A DNA stretch of 64,000 nt from Mansonella perstans (GCA_037074765.1 JBAMDO010000571.1:248001-312000); one strand, 5' to 3'. Shown: positions 38,501-51,013, counted from the stretch's first letter. Numbers and translations: made by a program. The notes: generated by a model not told the origin, from the sequence alone.

Positions 38501-39930
38501 ACAAAATTTTGATACGTATTGGCACTGCCTGTATAAAATGCAAAATTTCACTGACTAGCACGAATTTAAAAAAAAAAAAAAAAAAAAAGGAAAACTAGAG
38601 CTTCAAAAATAACATTAAAGACAATGGAATTAAACTAAGGCAAATATTAACCGAAGCAAAATTTGGAAATTTGAATCTAAATAATTTGAACAAAATTTCA
38701 AATCCTAGACTGAAATAATTTTTAGGTACATCTTATATTAAATAAAAATTAATATAAAAGTATGAACAACAGAAAGAAATGTTATGATGGTAAAGACTGG
38801 CTAAAAAGTTTCAACTTAGGCTTAAAGTTTTTTCAATTCTTGCGTCACAGCCTCCAATTAATGCTCTGTTAAAAGTTCAAATATCTAGATCCAATATAAA
38901 AGCACTACTTGATCAGACTAAGAAACACAGTACTTCAAGCAAATGCTCTTATTTAAAAATGTTTAAATAGCTCGATATAAAACAAAAGGATCGAGCACCT
39001 GGAAACCATAAAGTGATGCGAATGTAATAGCTTCGATAAGATCGGTCTGATCCATTGTACTGTTATTATCAGGATCCACTGCATTTATGAAATTAACAGA
39101 ATTAGTCACTGTTGATAAGCCACTGCCTGATAAATCACTCACTAAACCATATTGTGCCCGTTTCAGAACATTACCTGCATCATACAGATCATATAGATAT
39201 ACGACTAATAATTACCATATATGAAAAAAAATAATAACTCTGCAAATACTAAATGCTCTGAAATGCTGTTATGACTTTAACTTTTCTATAAAATTCCACT
39301 CCTTTCCCAGTGAAATTTCACACCTGCTACCATGCTTTAAAAAAATTTTGAATGCGCTTTCAGAGTCATTAATAAATCTAATAAATCCAGAATTTTGAAT
39401 TAGAAAGCAACACTTAATATCCTACATTATCATTTCTCATTAAATAATAGTAGATGCGATCGAGGGAAGGATAGTAGAAATAAATTGATTTGTAATTGAT
39501 TGAAGCATAAATACAAAAGATATTTTAATAAATTTTAAGACTTCTGTTGTTAAATTTCGTAAATAAGCTGGAATAATCAAAAAGCTGCGGCTAAGTATGG
39601 AAGGAAAGTGTGAAAGTAAAAAGAACAGAAAAGATCATTCAGAATTGTATCTGACTCCAGCATCTGATCACTCAATCACCACCTAGTCTTCCTGATTTAT
39701 AAGAAATTTTGATCACTAAATAAAAGTTTGAAATTTTTGAAAGATCGAGAAAAATGCAAAATACGAAATTAAGACACACCAGAAGTGGTGGGTGGTTGAT
39801 CTGATTCAGCATCAAGCGTTGCCGAACTGCTATTTCTAAATGCTGCATTCAGATGTGGGAGCATTGCCGGTGAAAGCAACATCGAAACGATATAATCCGT
39901 TTGTTTTTGCAAGAATTTAACAATACTTGT
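25488..39930 (-). CDS. Basonuclin-type C2H2 zinc-finger protein (5' incomplete)
   Basis: Ten exons join in phase into 585 aa: 39930-39780, 39174-38999, 38528-38400, 29190-28953, 28363-28137, 27965-27802, 27283-27175, 26547-26356, 26113-25962 and 25707-25488. Basonuclins are nuclear zinc-finger regulators. Two conserved regions fix the identity. The first is [20 protein letters not shown] continuing to [16 protein letters not shown], which follows the basonuclin pattern LMLYGTQAVPVRLKILL / GYVLQDASGKVLDHW. The second is the paired finger: [52 protein letters not shown]. Vertebrate basonuclins have three such finger pairs; only one is found here. The C-terminus has a polyalanine run encoded near 25628-25680 and ends [13 protein letters not shown]. 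The stop overlaps an AATAAA hexamer. The N-terminal Cys-rich region and start codon were not found; the first exon listed has an upstream stop and must be preceded by another. Confidence 0.85.
25626..25682 (-). repeat. GCN repeat encoding polyalanine
   Basis: A GCTGCTGCTGCG-type run on the plus strand encodes about 12 consecutive alanines in the last basonuclin exon. It is in frame and likely length-variable. Confidence 0.85.
26680..26782. repeat. ATCT/ATCA/TA microsatellite
   Basis: Runs of TATC, AATC and then TATATATA lie in the intron between basonuclin exons 26547-26356 and 27283-27175. Confidence 0.85.
32340..32596 (+). pseudogene. Possible decayed zinc-finger fragment
   Basis: One frame reads [10 protein letters not shown] (Cys-x2-Cys) from 32341; another frame, one base off, then reads [15 protein letters not shown], which would supply the Leu-x2-His-x3-Cys half of a C2HC/C2H2 finger. 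Further on, [12 protein letters not shown] has a second weak His-x4-His pattern. The two halves are in different frames, so if this was ever a finger gene it is now broken. No matching upstream exons were found; chance resemblance is quite possible. Confidence 0.25.
34746..34855 (+). repeat. 24-bp tandem repeat with CTCGAG
   Basis: About four units of the form CTAAGATAGCGATACTACTCGAG occur in a row, with small changes such as GATAGCC and GACAGCC. It lies in the large basonuclin intron. Confidence 0.85.
36941..37386 (+). pseudogene. Decayed MSP-domain copy nested in intron
   Basis: An exon-like stretch ending at 37048 reads [20 protein letters not shown] then MHSK, followed by a strong donor AAAAG|GTAAGT. 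The next exon-like stretch, from 37156, joins in phase and reads [19 protein letters not shown], then hits a stop at 37211-37213. One base out of frame, from 37213, the sequence continues [17 protein letters not shown]. In order, these match the major sperm protein / VAP fold pattern: F.F.....v...i.l.N.S....AFK.K.......v.P..GiI.p.s...v.v..qp. MSP-domain proteins act in sperm motility or as membrane contact adaptors. The frame break means this copy cannot encode a full domain as it stands, unless the assembly has a one-base error. It lies on the strand opposite to basonuclin. Confidence 0.45.
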
Positions 39931-40991
39931 CTGTTAACTCCTCAGTAACAGCATAAAATACCATTGATACACAAATTGGCATAATATCTAAAATTCTGTA
40001 ATAATAAAAAATTAAAATTTAAAGTGATTGAGAAGGATGCGCATTATATCCAATAAATTACATCGTTTATAAAATAACAGTAACATAATATTATCACTGT
40101 AATGATAAAACATTATGATAAAATACTCTTCAGTTATCTATTGCAATCACTATTAACGGTACTTCGTCACAGATTCTAATTTAACATTTCTAAACTTTTC
40201 AAAAATTCGAAAACAAGGGAAGTGAGCTATCCTCAAATTTACATCAAATATAAAATTTTGAAATTAAATAGAAACAAAATCCTAACAACAATAATGGTTT
40301 TAGTTAACAATTTATAAGTAACATCACAGCCATGCAAATCCAACTATTCATATCACCTAGCAAATTGCCTAATTTAATTTCAACAAAAATTATAATCAGT
40401 GAAAGTGGAAAATGTAGCAAATTTATAAACGCATAATGATTTTTAATATAAACAATTTCAACATTTATAACTAATATTAATTACGTATGAACGTATAACA
40501 AATCTAACTACATGACCTGATTAATGAAGTAGGTCTATAATTGATATTACTAGAATTATGATCAATGAGATCAAGCAGTACATTCACTAGTTGAAATGCT
40601 ACAGTCACCAAACTTCTTCAGTAACAATAGCGACAGATATGGTGATGATGGTGGTGGTGATGGTGATGGTGATGCAATTGTTGTTGTTGTCACATTGCCT
40701 TACTCAATTTATTGGATGATACTAGTGTGGTGGCGATGTCCATTCATTTCTCATGCATATAATTTTCAACTCGCCTACGGTAACTTGCATTCTCTCCTCG
40801 AATGAGCAGCATCCACATACATTACACACACACACATATATATATATATTGACAAACAACTCATTCCATCAATCTCTTTTTCTTCTAGCAGCCTATTAAA
40901 AAAAAAGGCTTTGATACTCATTGACTATACATATAGGTAGGTTAGTACAAATGTACACACATTAATCACAGCATAAAATTGATACAGACAT

Positions 40992-41080
40992 ATTTATGAA
41001 CAAAAAAGTTCAATTAAGTCAATTTATGAATAAAAAAGTTCAATTAAGTCAATTTATGAACAAAAAGTTTCAATTAAATC
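40992..41080 (+). repeat. 30-bp tandem repeat, three units
   Basis: The unit ATTTATGAACAAAAAAGTTC plus AATTAAGTCA occurs three times with one to three differences per copy. Confidence 0.9.
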
Positions 41081-41281
41081 TAAGCGAAGTTAATTAAGTT
41101 ATCGAATCCATCACCGTTTGATGACAACTGAATGCATATATGACGAAAAGTGACTAACTACAACAGTTGAAGTAAATAATAAGATTTACGATATTGGTTG
41201 AATTTCTGACTCAGTGCCATTTTTAGCGGGAGATTTTTCTGTCACAACGTTACACCAACAGTCTACAATCTATCCATCTAT

Positions 41282-41350
41282 CACCAAATTCAAAGTTACC
41301 GGAATAGTTTCCACAGTATCAAATTCAAAGTTACCGGAGTAGTTCCCACA
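41282..41350 (+). repeat. 36-bp tandem duplication
   Basis: CAAATTCAAAGTTACCGGAA followed by TAGTTTCCACAGTA occurs twice with two or three substitutions. Confidence 0.85.
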
Positions 41351-42064
41351 GTAACAGGATAGAAGTCAAGAAATTTCTACATAAGATCTTGTATCAATTA
41401 AATGATGCAAATCATTTTTTTCAAAGACATCAGGAGAAGGCAAAATTGTTTGATTTAAATTCATTAACTCTTCAAATCTCTAAAAATATTCAACATCCAC
41501 TACAAACAATTCTATCAACTACAATTCTATCAATTACACTATAAAAAAATTCACAATTTACTTTCTTTATTTTCCAATGAAAATGAAAACTAAATGTGAA
41601 AAGTAATGATGATAGGGAGCAATAAATTAAATAGTTTTACATTAATTGACAATAGAATAATTTCATGAATTTTTAAAAGACATACTTTGATCACTAAATA
41701 ATATCAGAATAAATTTCTCATGCTATTTAGCGATCAGTATAATCTTTTACAGTTTTAAAGAATTGTAAACAACAATCCCACATTCTGACATATTTTATAG
41801 TACTACAAAGATAGAAGACTTTTGATGGAACAGGTGGAATTGAAAGAGGCGACGTACGATTGTTGTCGATTTGAATGAGTTTTGTTAACTAGTAAAGTGA
41901 ACGACGGACAGAGGGGAAATTTCTCAGTTGGGACAGTTGTCTCCCTTCTAATTGGTTTCCTCCCTGAAGAAGCAGTAAGCAGTACCCTTTGCTTTTGGAC
42001 AGTTGTTGTCCTCTCTCAAATGCTTCTTCTTCAACAACTCTCGAAACGGGTCGTCCTTTCACCT

Positions 42065-42065
<1 letters not shown>

Positions 42066-42103
<38 letters not shown>

Positions 42104-42390
42104 AAATGCCAATGACAAATGTATGTGTTATTTATCTATGTATGACGCATCAACAAAGCAGCACTGCTTCAACTTTATCCATCTGTTACCACCGATTCCT
42201 TCCCTGCAATACTTCTTGAATCCCACAATCAACATAGCTCCACAATATCTTTGTCAAATTTCACTCGACACTACTTCACCACTTCAATATTCTCGCAACT
42301 TCAACACGTGTATGCGTGTGTGTGTGTGTGCGTATGCGTGTATGTATGTGTGTGTATGTGTGTATGTGTATGTGTGTATATGTGTGCATT
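42066..42390. repeat. CA and TG microsatellites
   Basis: A CA run at about 42068-42100 and a TG/TATG tract at about 42309-42390 account for the overlapping open frames of alternating Thr-His or Cys-Val. Confidence 0.9.
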
Positions 42391-43438
42391 ATATATGTGA
42401 ATACTGCAATGAAATGAGACAGATGGGTTCAAATGATTTTAGTAATAAGATGGCTTTTACGCAAAGCGGTGCAAAAGATATCATTTTGTCGGTGTGTGTT
42501 CCATTCCACCCAATGAGATGAGTTATTTCCACAAAACATTCATTGCATCCCCATACACACACACACACACACACACACTTATTATCTTGGCTTCTTTCAA
42601 GTACTGTCTTATTTGCCCACCCACTTATTACTACATTTTGAATGGATGAAAATACTCCTCAAAAAAAAAAAAAAAAAAAAAAAACTCCTACACAAAATGA
42701 ACTTTGTCAATGCTCATACTTCATTATTGATAATAATAAAAATATAGTATGAATAATATTTGCATATTTCTCTTTAATAAAATTTGTGAAATAAAATATC
42801 ACATATTTTACATAAATGCACAAATCACGTATCAATGCATATTTCTCCTACAAAGTTAATAGAAGATGCAGAAAATGCAAAATCAATGAACAATTCATAG
42901 ATAATTCATATTTTAATTTTAAATTTCAAAAAAAAAAAAAGAATACAAAATGAAAATATTACTGTGAGAAAATTTCAATCATAATGATATTCATGAAATT
43001 AATCTTTTAAATATATTACAACTTTCTACAGTGTTCTTCTCAAACATATAGTAATCTTTTTAAGGATATTATAACCTTAAATAGTATTATATTTATCATT
43101 TAATTAATGAAAAGCATAAACATATGAAATACGAATAATTTCAAGATATCAAAATAGTATCAAAAAAAATTTCAGTCATATGCATAAAGTGTTGCAAATT
43201 AAACATCATCAAATAATTTTCATCAAAAGCAACTCTATGATGTGCGTTAAAATGAATTCTATAGAAATTTAATGATTAAATGAAATTTTCTGAAATTTTA
43301 AGGAATGTCCAAAAAAGAAACTTTGTACGTTGAATTATCTTTTCTATCTGACTAAAAATTGCAAAAAAAAAAAAAAAAAAGATTGCGATGAAATATAAAT
43401 TATGAAAATTGAATTAAGCAGTAACGTTGGTAGTAGTG

Positions 43439-43875
43439 TTCTGAAAAATAACAGCGTATACAATAATAATTAGTTGATTGGCAAAAAGAGAAAAGTAATA
43501 ACCAACGTTATTTGCTTGGCTAAATAATGACTGGACTATTTGGATAAATTAGTAACGACGATTAACACGACAACAATGACAATAACAAAATAAGCCAAGA
43601 ATTATTAGCCTTTTAACAAAGTAGACTACTTGAACAAATTAGTAGCGCATGATTAACACGACAACAATGACAATAATAAAATAAGCCAAGTCTTTGATAG
43701 TGTAGCATTTTGAAAAATAACAGCATACAACAATAATAATTGGTTAATTGGTAAAAAGAGAAAAGTAATACCAACAACGTTGCTTGCTTGGCTAAATAAA
43801 TGATTGAATAGTTTTGAACACGTTAGTAGCGACGATTACATACAACAATGACAAACAAAAACAAGCCAAGAAAAT
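43439..43875 (+). repeat. Large imperfect tandem duplication
   Basis: Copies at about 43439-43605 and 43709-43875 share GAAAAATAACAGC, AATAATAATT, AAAAAGAGAAAAGTAATA, TTGCTTGGCTAAATAA and ACAACAATGACAA..AAGCCAAGAA. A partial copy of the second half lies between them (about 43618-43691). Unit length is about 165-270 bp, depending on how the partial copy is counted. Confidence 0.85.
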
Positions 43876-43945
43876 TTAGCTTTTTAGCAAAGTGGGGGAG
43901 ATTTGTTCTATTCTACTATTCTATTCCCAATCATCATCAGAAATA

Positions 43946-43991
<46 letters not shown>

Positions 43992-44003
43992 CGATGATGA
44001 TGC
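43946..44003 (+). repeat. GAT trinucleotide repeat
   Basis: About 18 GAT/ATG units occur with one GAC interruption. It yields a spurious polymethionine open frame. Confidence 0.95.
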
Positions 44004-44484
44004 AGTGGAAAAAATATGATAGAGAAATGACAGGAAGAAGAGGAGAAAAAGCCCGCTTAGTGGTGATAATGCTAGTGCCTGATATATATGCTCTCATGGG
44101 TTAGAAGATAGGGTTCGGTAGCCCACCGGGAGACGACAGCTGACGACAGTCATCGTCCCTCATAGCCACCACAAACCGTCCGTCTCATATATATATATAT
44201 ATATATTGCCGAGAGATACTAGCTCTTGTTGCCTATACCACTGATGATGCTTTACTGCCCCAACGGTGTAATATTTTTGATGACACTCACAGATTGAATG
44301 TTTCACCCTCAGATGTACTTCCGCACCATCCAATAACACCCTATCGTAGCCTATCTTGCTAACACAGCATCAATCCTCTCTTTTCTAACAAACTAAATCC
44401 GAAATTGAGAATCACCAAATGAAATCTTTGCTTACACATTATACTAGTACTAATCATAATGACATTCTATATTATCTCTATTCA

Positions 44485-44860
44485 TGACCTTTGACACATT
44501 GATACTATCATACTATTCCTTCCTATTTCAAGGTATACAAAAAAAAAAAAGAACGTCAAGAAATATCTTTAAAAAATTAATCACAAATAAATTATATCAA
44601 GTATGAAAATATAAATGGAATTAATAATTAAATCTAAGAAATTTTAAGAACCAATAAAATTTATTTATATATTATTTTTAGTAGTGATCATATAATGATA
44701 TTGTTGTATATTATATGTATAATAAATGAATGACCTTTGACACTGTTACTATTGTACTATTTCCTTCTTGTTTCCAACTAAAAAAAAAAAAAAAAGGCCA
44801 AGAAATATCTTTACAAAATTAGCCATAATAAAATTATATTTAATATAAATAAATAGATAG
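44485..44860 (+). repeat. Direct duplication, about 130 bp
   Basis: Copies at about 44485-44615 and 44731-44855 share ATGACCTTTGACAC, ACTATTCCTTC / ACTATTTCCTTC, a poly-A run, then CAAGAAATATCTTTA and an AT-rich tail. Confidence 0.8.
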
Positions 44861-45276
44861 GACATCGATTTAGAGAGAGCCTAAATTCTCGTTGATACGA
44901 GATTTTATTCTATTACAACGATGTATCTATGTCTTATTATGCCTAACACACACACACACACACATACACACACACACACATACATACACAGATCCATTGC
45001 AACTATGCCTGTGTCAACTGATCATCGTCACCTTCTTCGTCCTACTGCGCCCTATCTCCTATCATCATTCTCTGCTCAATTCACCCTTTCCTCCTTTGTC
45101 CTACGGTAGCATTGTATCATCAACGCTTGCAATGAATCAAAAAATTGCGCTCAATGTAGTACCATCAAAAAACGTCGAATTCTCCGATATTTTCGCACAA
45201 AAAAATCATTTTGCATATGCCAACATTCCAACATAGCTTCTTGTATTAAAACGACGAAAAGAACGGATGAAAAATG

Positions 45277-45755
45277 TAGCGAACAAGGGGGCCAAGGAAA
45301 GGTACAGCAAAGTTGACATGATAATTTTCTTTTTTTCCACCAATTAAGTATTTAGCACAATTCACGTATTCCTAACGTAAAACACGCAACAAATGTAAAA
45401 CACGAATTATGGATTCATTCATTGCATAAAGAAGCTTACAAACAATTAATTGATACTTCTCTCAATGATCATCAACCTAAAATGCTGCTATTTTCGACAA
45501 AAAGAAGGAAGGGAAAATGAGGGGAACAAAGGGGTAAGGAAAGGTACAAAGTTGATATAGTAATTTTGTTCCAAATTAATTACGTATTCAGCGCAATCCA
45601 CACGTCTTTTCCAAATGTAAAACATGCAAGCAACAAGTTAAGAATCTGAATCCATTCATTGCAATAAGGAAGCTTACAAAACAATTAATTGATGCTTCTC
45701 AACGAACATTATTAATCTGAAATGCTACTATTTTTGACGAAATAAAAGATTGGAG
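45277..45755 (+). repeat. Tandem duplication, about 240 bp
   Basis: The first copy (about 45277-45520) and the second (about 45521-45755) share AAGGAAAGGTACA, AAAGTTGA, CATTCATTGCA, GAAGCTTACAAA, CAATTAATTGAT and AAATGCT. Divergence is about 15-20 percent by eye. Confidence 0.85.
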
Positions 45756-46749
45756 AATAAATTATTATCAAAAATCTTATTTAAAATTCATTTCAATTCA
45801 TGTAAGCACATGTAAGCAACTATATCACTCTATAACTGGTCAGAACGAAGTAGCCTTAATCTAAATTCATGAAATGAATGAACTTTGTAAAATTTATTCA
45901 AATTCATCTATACCTGATGATGACAACTTCAACCAACAAGTCAATCCTATCTTCCGTTCTTAACGTCAGAATTTCTCGTAGTATTGAAGAATAACATATG
46001 GTCAAGGATGATCAATAGGATGGTCAATGCATATCAACAACAAACAAAGTAACATATAAAAAAGTAATGAGTGATCAACTAGAAATCACTTAAATATCAA
46101 GTAAGAAAGTATCGATTAAAGAATATAAAGTATCGATTGATTCCGAAATTGAAATGATAGGTATGGAAAATATTAACTAAAAAGTATCATAATGTTGCTC
46201 AAAATTACGCATAAATGAATTTCTAAACGTACATCACATATGTCATGTTCCTTAGTGATCAAAAAAATTTTTGTTAATTGAAACGTACGTACGCTAATGT
46301 ATACGATTGTACGAATTATACGTCACTTATTGTTTTTTTTTTTTTTTTTTTTCAAATAAAATTTTAATAAAATTTCGAAAGATTACTTTTGTTTAAAAAA
46401 AAGCACTCATTTTCAGATGAAAATAAGATCAGATACTACTGTATTTTTAGGTGAAATGAACAAAAAAGATATCATTCTTTTGTGGAAAAATGACCAATTC
46501 AAATGACCAACTAGTAATATCCAATACTAAAGAAATACATTAATGCATATCTCTCTAATAGATTTGTTAAATCATTTGCAGTTGTTACAACGAATCAACA
46601 ATGATTGATATAGATACCCAAAAAGTGGACAAGGAATGAAAAATGACCCTTTGCCTAATTTCTGCTTAATATAGCATATCGAATATATACCACCATGCAC
46701 TCTCTCATACTCACATACTCACCCGTGCATGTACACTCTCTCATACGCA

Positions 46750-46865
46750 TAATATCCACACACACATACATACACGCACATACACACACGCACACATACA
46801 CGCACACACATACACGCAGACACACGCACACACATACACGCAGACACACGCACACATACACACCG
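46750..46865. repeat. CA-rich microsatellite with GCACACA variants
   Basis: ACACATACACGCAGACACACGCAC-like subunits repeat, giving open frames of Thr-His or Cys-Val with no coding meaning. Confidence 0.9.
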
Positions 46866-47008
46866 TACACTGACATTTGTGCTGAATGGCTGTAAACAAA
46901 ATCACCGTTTCGTGCAGCGGAATGCGTGCTTATTTATTATCGATATATTTGTTAACATGAATGTTTGATTTAGTTTTGGAAGGATTGGTTCACGTTGGTA
47001 CACGTATA

Positions 47009-47156
47009 AGCAGTAAAGTGAGAATGTGTGAACATTATTGACGTGGAAGTAGTAAAGTGAGAATGTATGAACATTACTGACGTGGAAGTAGTAAAGTGAG
47101 AATGTATGAACATTACTGACGTGAAAGTAATAAAGTAAGAATGTTGAACATTACTG
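47009..47156 (+). repeat. 44-bp tandem repeat, about 3.5 units
   Basis: The unit AGTAAAGTGAGAATGTATGA followed by ACATTACTGACGTGGA recurs; the last copy has a deletion. The internal TGACGT resembles a CREB-type palindrome half, but this may be incidental. Confidence 0.9.
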
Positions 47157-47654
47157 ATTGCTTACTTTGTATTAAATTAAGACAAAGAATGAGCTCAAAC
47201 AAGTGTAAAAGCTACTTGCTAAGGATTGGTTACTTTTAGGTCATCTCGATATTCTTGATTCTTGAATAACAGATTAGCCAACAAATCAGTTGCGATATTA
47301 TTCGACTTACTTTCAATCCTTCTTATTCGAAATACAATGACATTCGTCAGAAATCATCTCACAACGACAAGGATGTAGTAGTTACCTGTGTAGGAATTAG
47401 TTTTACCTATGTAGGACATTTGTAGTTACCTATTGTAGTTAGAAGCACTTCTTGTTGTTCGGGATAACCAGTTTTATTGCTTTAGATACATTTTAGAGAC
47501 GCAACACAGTGCAGATCTTACTTTTAACAGAAAAGCTTTCTTCATAAATTTTAAGGCCTGAAATGACAATTTGAGAAGGCCCTTCTCGTTTCATACCTCT
47601 TCTACACTGATTGCCTTTTTTCAAATCTTCGAAAATTCTGAAGAACAGCAGTAG

Positions 47655-47709
47655 GATATATCGAAGTACTAAGTGGTATTTCGGATATATCGAAGTACTA
47701 AGTGGTAGG
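47655..47709 (+). repeat. 29-bp tandem duplication
   Basis: GGATATATCGAAGTACTAAG followed by TGGTA occurs twice without a mismatch, with a short ATTTC spacer. Confidence 0.9.
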
Positions 47710-49820
47710 AATATTCCAACATCTCATAATCGATCAAGAGGAAACTTTACGCTTATTTTCGCTTCCGCTTAACGGCTTATAATTTTGCACAGAGATTCTA
47801 CACTTTATCAATTTATGAATGTCACCACTGCTTTATGATCACGTCAGCTTTCCACACTCCACGTCTCACCATCATCACGTTTCTATCGTATAGCAACATT
47901 GAATTATTACTTCATGACTGTTGGAATAAGATGATATGAGCCAAAATTTGTCAACATGAAGATAGCAAATCCTGCAAACAAATTAAATATCCAATCACAT
48001 CACAAACGAAATTGCTTGGAATCAATGTTTTGAGAATGGCTGTATAACGAAATTATTGAAATAAACATTTTCAATAATTTTTTAGTAACATTTTCAATAA
48101 CAAAATATGCATTTAACAGTGAGGAATCTGAATCAAGAATTTCAATTTTTGATATGTTTGACATCTTTCTGATTAATTATTGCATAACCATCGATCACTT
48201 GGAAACATCAATTGATTCTTCATCTTTGTATGTGCGAACAACTAACTCCTTTATAATTACGTTTCTGAGAATTTTCTTCCAACGTTGCTATATCACTTAG
48301 TAAGAAAACTTCAACATCAGAAGCTATGCTGTAGAAAATTCCCACTATCTCTAGAAGAAAGTACAATCTATTCCCATTTTATTGTAGCACAACTTGCAAT
48401 TTTATTCCAAACTTGCATTCGCTAAATGCATTGCTTATTTTCTCATTTTCGATCTGCTCTTTGTACTATTTTCACGTGCTATCAGAAGCGTACGTAATGT
48501 GTCATCAATTTTGCGCTGTGATCAACTAAAGCTTATTTATTCATTTAGTATCAAAAAAATTTTTTACATGAAAAATATTAGCATAAAATTATGCGTATTA
48601 TTAGTGAAAATTTACTTACAATAAATGCAAATATGAATATTAAAAGAAAAAAGTTTAGTTCAATAATTTAATAATTGTATCATTGGCGTAAGTAATGATT
48701 CCCATGGAAATAATTCCATTGCCACTGCGAATCATCTATCTTCTCTAATGAGCTGTGACGAACCTTTTTTTAGATGTGCTCAGATGGGTACCATTACCCG
48801 ATCATTTTATGAGTTTAAAAAACATGCTATAAACTGCTTTAAACGATCATTTACAATATTAAATACCAACAATATATGTTCATAATCGATGTGTACCATT
48901 TCTCATCTCATTCCTGTTTTCCTTTCTTCGTTAGAGCTGCTGACCTTTCGAATAAATTCGTTGTCCTTATGTGCCACACATGTAAACAGTGTAAACAACA
49001 AACTCCTACAAGAAGGAATAGCAGATTCTCGAATAACAATAATTTTTTTTTTGTAAAAAACTATTTATTTTTTTTTTTTTTTTTTTTGGAAGAATTCCTT
49101 GGATTTTATATCATTAAATTCTCTCTTACTAAAAACTAGCATCATTTATCAGTATGATAAAATTTTATCACAATCTTTAATGATTGTTGGTGTTTTGTTG
49201 TAAAGGAAAAGACAAATCACTGCTGTATCAGGAATAACAATATTTCATAAGTGATAATCATAATACATATTGCTTATATTGTAAATATTTGGAATTGAAA
49301 TTTATCGATTCATAGATTCAATTCATACTGTATTCAATTTTTGTAATTTCAATTTTTCTCAATTATTTGTTTCGATGGGATTTGACATTTAAGCTTAAAG
49401 TAGCAGTAAACCTTATGAAAAGAAAGGAGTAACCAAGGATGAAAGAAGGGGACAAAAAGGGACGAGAAGAGAGAATGAACATCGGATACATTCGATACAT
49501 TAACACCACATGGCCACCAGATGAACATTAAAGAAGACATGTTGTATATGTGTGGGACACAATGTGATCAAATTTAAGCAACCAAATGACACACAAAACA
49601 GGCCGATCAGCACAGGGACAGGACAAGAAATGCCATCAGTCGGGCGCAATTGGTCCTACCAATTGATAGATTAACACACCTCAACAAAAAATATCATTAG
49701 CTCACTCAGCAAGCAAATCATCAGTTAAGGGGACCGTCCTTAAAACCACAAGTACTAGGTATCTGTTATTAGAAAAAAAAAAAAAAAAAAAATAGAAAAA
49801 AAAAAAAAAAAAAAAAAAAA

Positions 49821-49972
49821 ACAGTTATTGTGATACGCTTGACCTTAGGATTAACCGATAAAATTACTTCTGACAAGATAATTGTAAAATTAAAAAAACA
49901 GTTATTGTGATACGCTTGACCTTAGGATTAACCAATAAAATTACTTCTAACCAAATAACTATAGAACTAAAG
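49821..49972 (+). repeat. 77-bp tandem duplication
   Basis: 49821-49897 and 49898-49972 both begin ACAGTTATTGTGATACGCTT and continue GACCTTAGGATTAACC. The first 40 bases are identical, so the duplication is recent. It directly follows a long poly-A run. Confidence 0.92.
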
Positions 49973-51013
49973 ATCGCCAAAATGATCCATACCAAATAAA
50001 TAGATCAATCAGAATATTATTCTAAGATAAAATTATTCATTTTACTATGCAATACTTTCATCAGATTCCATATTTAAAATGGGCTATCGACACGAAACAA
50101 ATAATACTTTCGAGTTCCAAATGAGAAATCACACCACTACCGGTGACAGGGCTATTTACTTAACAATGAATTCTTTTCATGTCTGTTTCAGCTGCTGAAA
50201 TAACGGAGATTTTGCTTTTAGCTAATAGTCGATCATAGTGAAGGACTGCAATCATTTACTACAGCCAACCATATTTATTACATCATCTGCTCGAATAATT
50301 TCAAAAACAATCTTTTAAAATTTTCAACGAACTTCGAAGATTTTGTTCACATTTTTTACAACATCTGCTTCAAGTATAACATCGTGCATTTAATAACTGA
50401 AATAAGCTATTCATTTCAGGTAAATATCAAATGTCAGAAGATAATTCACTCCAACAACGAAGAATGGATTTACCAAGAACGTTGTTTTTAATGCGATAAA
50501 CTGTTCTGGTATAGGAGCTCAGCAGTCCAGATCGTATGAAAAAAAATTAATTCAAAAAAATAAAATTAAGTTAATTTTGAGAAAAATGCTTTTAGTTCTC
50601 CCAGTTTAGATTGTCCTCTATAAAACTGCAATTTGTTTCCAGCAAAACTTCCAGTCCGTACTTTATTCTTTCGCCCTTTTTCATGAGTAGCAAGATTTTG
50701 AATCATGCCTTTTATTTATTTACTAATTTTTGCGAAAATCATGGATAAGAAAATTTACAAAATAATAAGTAGATAGTCGTACAAAATAATAAGGAATGTC
50801 ACATAGATTATAGGATGAAACAACATAAAACCGCTAAAACCATCAAATCCCAAAAGTATGCTGGAATTCTTTCCATGCATGGAAATTAAATATAAATGAT
50901 GAAACATGTAAGTTTCAACTAGCTTCTATTTTATAATGAAAAAAATAAAGAGGTAAAAAGTCGTGATATGGCCGTACGAAGAGTACGAAGAGTCGGTATT
51001 TTTTATAAATGAT

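Larger units (their letters stand above)
39931..51013. other. Repeat-rich 11-kb region without a clear gene
   Basis: I found no chain of exons here on either strand. Long open frames coincide with simple repeats (GGTGAT at 40640, CA at 42068-42100, TG at 42309-42390, CA at 42555-42578, GAT at 43946-44003, CA at 44947-44990, CA at 46750-46865) or have no family resemblance. The missing 5' end of the basonuclin gene should lie in or beyond this region. The separate tandem duplications are listed individually. Confidence 0.6.

Noticed and set aside
43892..44104. Open frame with a polymethionine run
   Set aside because: It is produced by a GAT/ATG trinucleotide repeat.
44892..45236. Open frame of 114 aa with Thr-His repeats
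   Set aside because: The core is a CA microsatellite, the flanks show no family resemblance, and no splice partners were found.
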